Assembly (NCBI GenBank): GCA_025351205.1
Contig: JANXWI010000425.1
Coordinates: 1-8,411, forward strand
Direction of reading: 5' to 3'
From: Deinococcus sp.
GTDB lineage: Bacteria > Deinococcota > Deinococci > Deinococcales > Deinococcaceae
Length of the DNA: 8,411 nucleotides
Positions 7,769 through 8,411 of this stretch are shown here, one piece after another; position 1 is the stretch's first letter, and every line of letters starts with the position of its first letter. The notes beneath the pieces were generated by a model. The model worked only from the letters and a program-made list of their open reading frames with translations, searched no databases and was not told the origin of the DNA. A program made the position numbers and the translations under genes.

Positions 7769-7774
7769 ATGTTA
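7769..7774 (-). promoter_or_regulatory. -10 box for a leaderless transcript of the 6788-7762 gene
   Basis: On the minus strand the sequence reads TAACAT, then 6 nt (GCGTTC), then the ATG at 7762. This TANNNT-N6-ATG spacing is identical to that of hslO. No Shine-Dalgarno sequence is present and no clear -35 is seen. Confidence 0.6.
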
Positions 7775-7798
7775 CGGGGCGTGCATGAGCGCCTACTT

Positions 7799-7820
7799 TG
7801 AACATGCCTCACCCTGTTCA
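7799..7820. repeat. TGAACA/TGTTCA inverted repeat
   Basis: TGAACA (7799-7804), a 10-nt spacer and TGTTCA (7815-7820) form an inverted repeat just upstream of the 6788-7762 gene's promoter. TGTTCA occurs again at 7853-7858, where the longer string CCTGTTCA is repeated exactly (7813-7820 and 7851-7858). An operator is possible but unproven. Confidence 0.4.
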
Positions 7821-7855
7821 GGCTCGCCAGTCCGGACAGGTCGGCCAGGTCCTGT

Positions 7856-7890
7856 TCACATGTGCAGGTTGCCGGGTCACATGTCAGGTT
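7856..7890. repeat. Two direct repeats 21 bp apart in the divergent intergenic region
   Basis: TCACATGTGCAGGTT (7856-7870) and TCACATGTCAGGTT (7877-7890) differ by one deleted base and begin 21 bp apart, about two helical turns. Each contains the palindrome ACATGT. This fits a tandem binding site for a regulator of one or both divergent genes; no known regulator is recognised. Confidence 0.45.
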
Positions 7891-8003
7891 CTTGGGCCGC
7901 GCGTCGGTGGACTGGGACCGCCCCAGAAGCTCAGTGCAAGGCCGGTCAAGTCTGGCCGCCGGTGATGAAGAATGTCCCCGGCGCGTTCCCAAGGTTCCGG
8001 CGA

Positions 8004-8009
8004 TACCCT
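8004..8009 (+). promoter_or_regulatory. -10-like box for a leaderless transcript of the 8016 gene
   Basis: TACCCT is followed by 6 nt (GAGAGT) and then the ATG at 8016, the same spacing as in the other two leaderless candidates. TACCCT is a poor match to TATAAT beyond the TA...T frame, and no -35 is evident. The downstream ATG at 8028 is the alternative start. Confidence 0.45.
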
Positions 8010-8015
8010 GAGAGT

Positions 8016-8411
8016 ATGTGCTCCACCATGGCCCAGACCACTGCGGTATCTGTATCCTCAGCGTCAGCGTTACCGGTGTCGGCACTGCCAGTATCAGCAT
8101 TGCCGCGCCCACTCGATTTCAGTGTTTCGTCCAACCGCGCAGCCGTCTGCGGGGCGGCGCTGTTCGGGGCGCTGGCCCTGCTGCTGGGCAGAAGCTGGCG
8201 TCAGGCACTGGGGGTCGGCGGAAGCTCCCTGCTCGCCTGGGCGACGGGCCGCGAACTCGATCCGGATTCTCCGGCCAGCGCGGCAGTGGCCCTGGGGCTG
8301 GCAGGCGTCACCGGACTGGTCCAGACCGTGAAGAAGCAGGCGGGCCAGGCACAGAGCGCGCAGGATCAGGGAGCACGGGCACAGAGAGGCCAAGCACGGA
8401 GAGGCCAAGCA
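8016..8411 (+). CDS. Unrecognised small hydrophobic protein, 3' end outside window
   Basis: The frame is open for 132 codons from ATG 8016 to the last base, with no stop. I do not recognise the family. Residues 10-30 carry a Ser/Ala/Val/Leu/Pro stretch with the tandem PVSAL-PVSAL. A hydrophobic segment at about 42-58 (AAVCGAALFGALALLLG) is a likely membrane helix, and about 64-77 and 87-103 could be further helices. Between them lies GRELDPDSP (78-86). From residue 106 the chain turns polar, rich in Gln, Ala, Arg and Gly, and ends in the repeat RGQARRGQA, which continues off the window. The two PVSAL units (8073-8087 and 8088-8102) differ at four bases, all synonymous, which supports translation of this frame. 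A membrane location is inferred. It diverges from the secreted-protein gene. Confidence 0.72.
   Translation, partial: MCSTMAQTTAVSVSSASALPVSALPVSALPRPLDFSVSSNRAAVCGAALFGALALLLGRSWRQALGVGGSSLLAWATGRELDPDSPASAAVALGLAGVTGLVQTVKKQAGQAQSAQDQGARAQRGQARRGQA
8384..8411 (+). repeat. 15-bp tandem repeat inside the edge gene
   Basis: GAGAGGCCAAGCACG (8384-8398) is repeated at once from 8399, with 13 of 15 bases present before the window ends. The 15-bp period keeps the reading frame and encodes a Gln/Ala/Arg/Gly pentapeptide. The true copy number cannot be seen. Confidence 0.75.

Noticed and set aside
7856..7890. CRP-type operator
   Set aside because: The TCACATGT copies recall half of TGTGA-N6-TCACA, but the halves have the wrong spacing and the copies are better described as direct repeats.
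7946..8408. Minus-strand frames of 62 and 104 codons opposite the edge gene
   Set aside because: They are antisense shadows. The plus-strand frame has the silent-only repeat differences, a promoter-like box and a coherent membrane helix.

Overview
This is a GC-rich chromosomal window, most likely from a Deinococcus or close relative. The phylum call is an inference with three supports. Three genes have a TANNNT box exactly 6 nt before the ATG and no Shine-Dalgarno sequence, which is the leaderless arrangement common in Deinococcus. The gene content is ftsK, a secreted multi-FAS1 protein, a DppA-type lipoprotein and Hsp33. Ala/Pro-rich linkers in exported proteins also fit.

Layout, left to right. 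(1) The 3' end of ftsK (+), with the Walker B half of the motor and the gamma DNA-reading domain. (2) About 450 bp without a gene, ending in a promoter and a strong Shine-Dalgarno site. (3) A secreted protein with three FAS1 domains (+, 1331-3076), closed by a textbook rho-independent terminator. (4) A 162-bp MITE-like unit with perfect 23-bp terminal inverted repeats (3166-3327). (5) A family-5 (peptide-type) ABC substrate-binding lipoprotein (-, 3448-5232), with no permease or ATPase gene beside it. (6) Divergent from it, hslO encoding Hsp33 (+, 5476-6423), apparently leaderless. (7) A convergent gene-free stretch of about 365 bp with several hairpins, one C/T-rich. (8) An unrecognised secreted protein with a Pro/Ala linker and two close Cys pairs (-, 6788-7762), apparently leaderless. 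(9) A divergent intergenic region with short repeated motifs. (10) The start of an unrecognised small hydrophobic protein with a Gln/Ala/Arg repeat tail (+, 8016 to the window end), also apparently leaderless and still open at the edge.

The genes do not form one pathway. They look like neighbouring single-gene units of ordinary housekeeping and envelope function: chromosome translocation, cell-surface adhesion or matrix, peptide uptake, a redox-activated chaperone, and two orphan exported or membrane proteins. I see no defence system, CRISPR array, prophage, tRNA or rRNA. The points most worth a second look are the shared leaderless promoter geometry, the MITE-like unit, and the edge gene, where repeat units differ only by synonymous changes.
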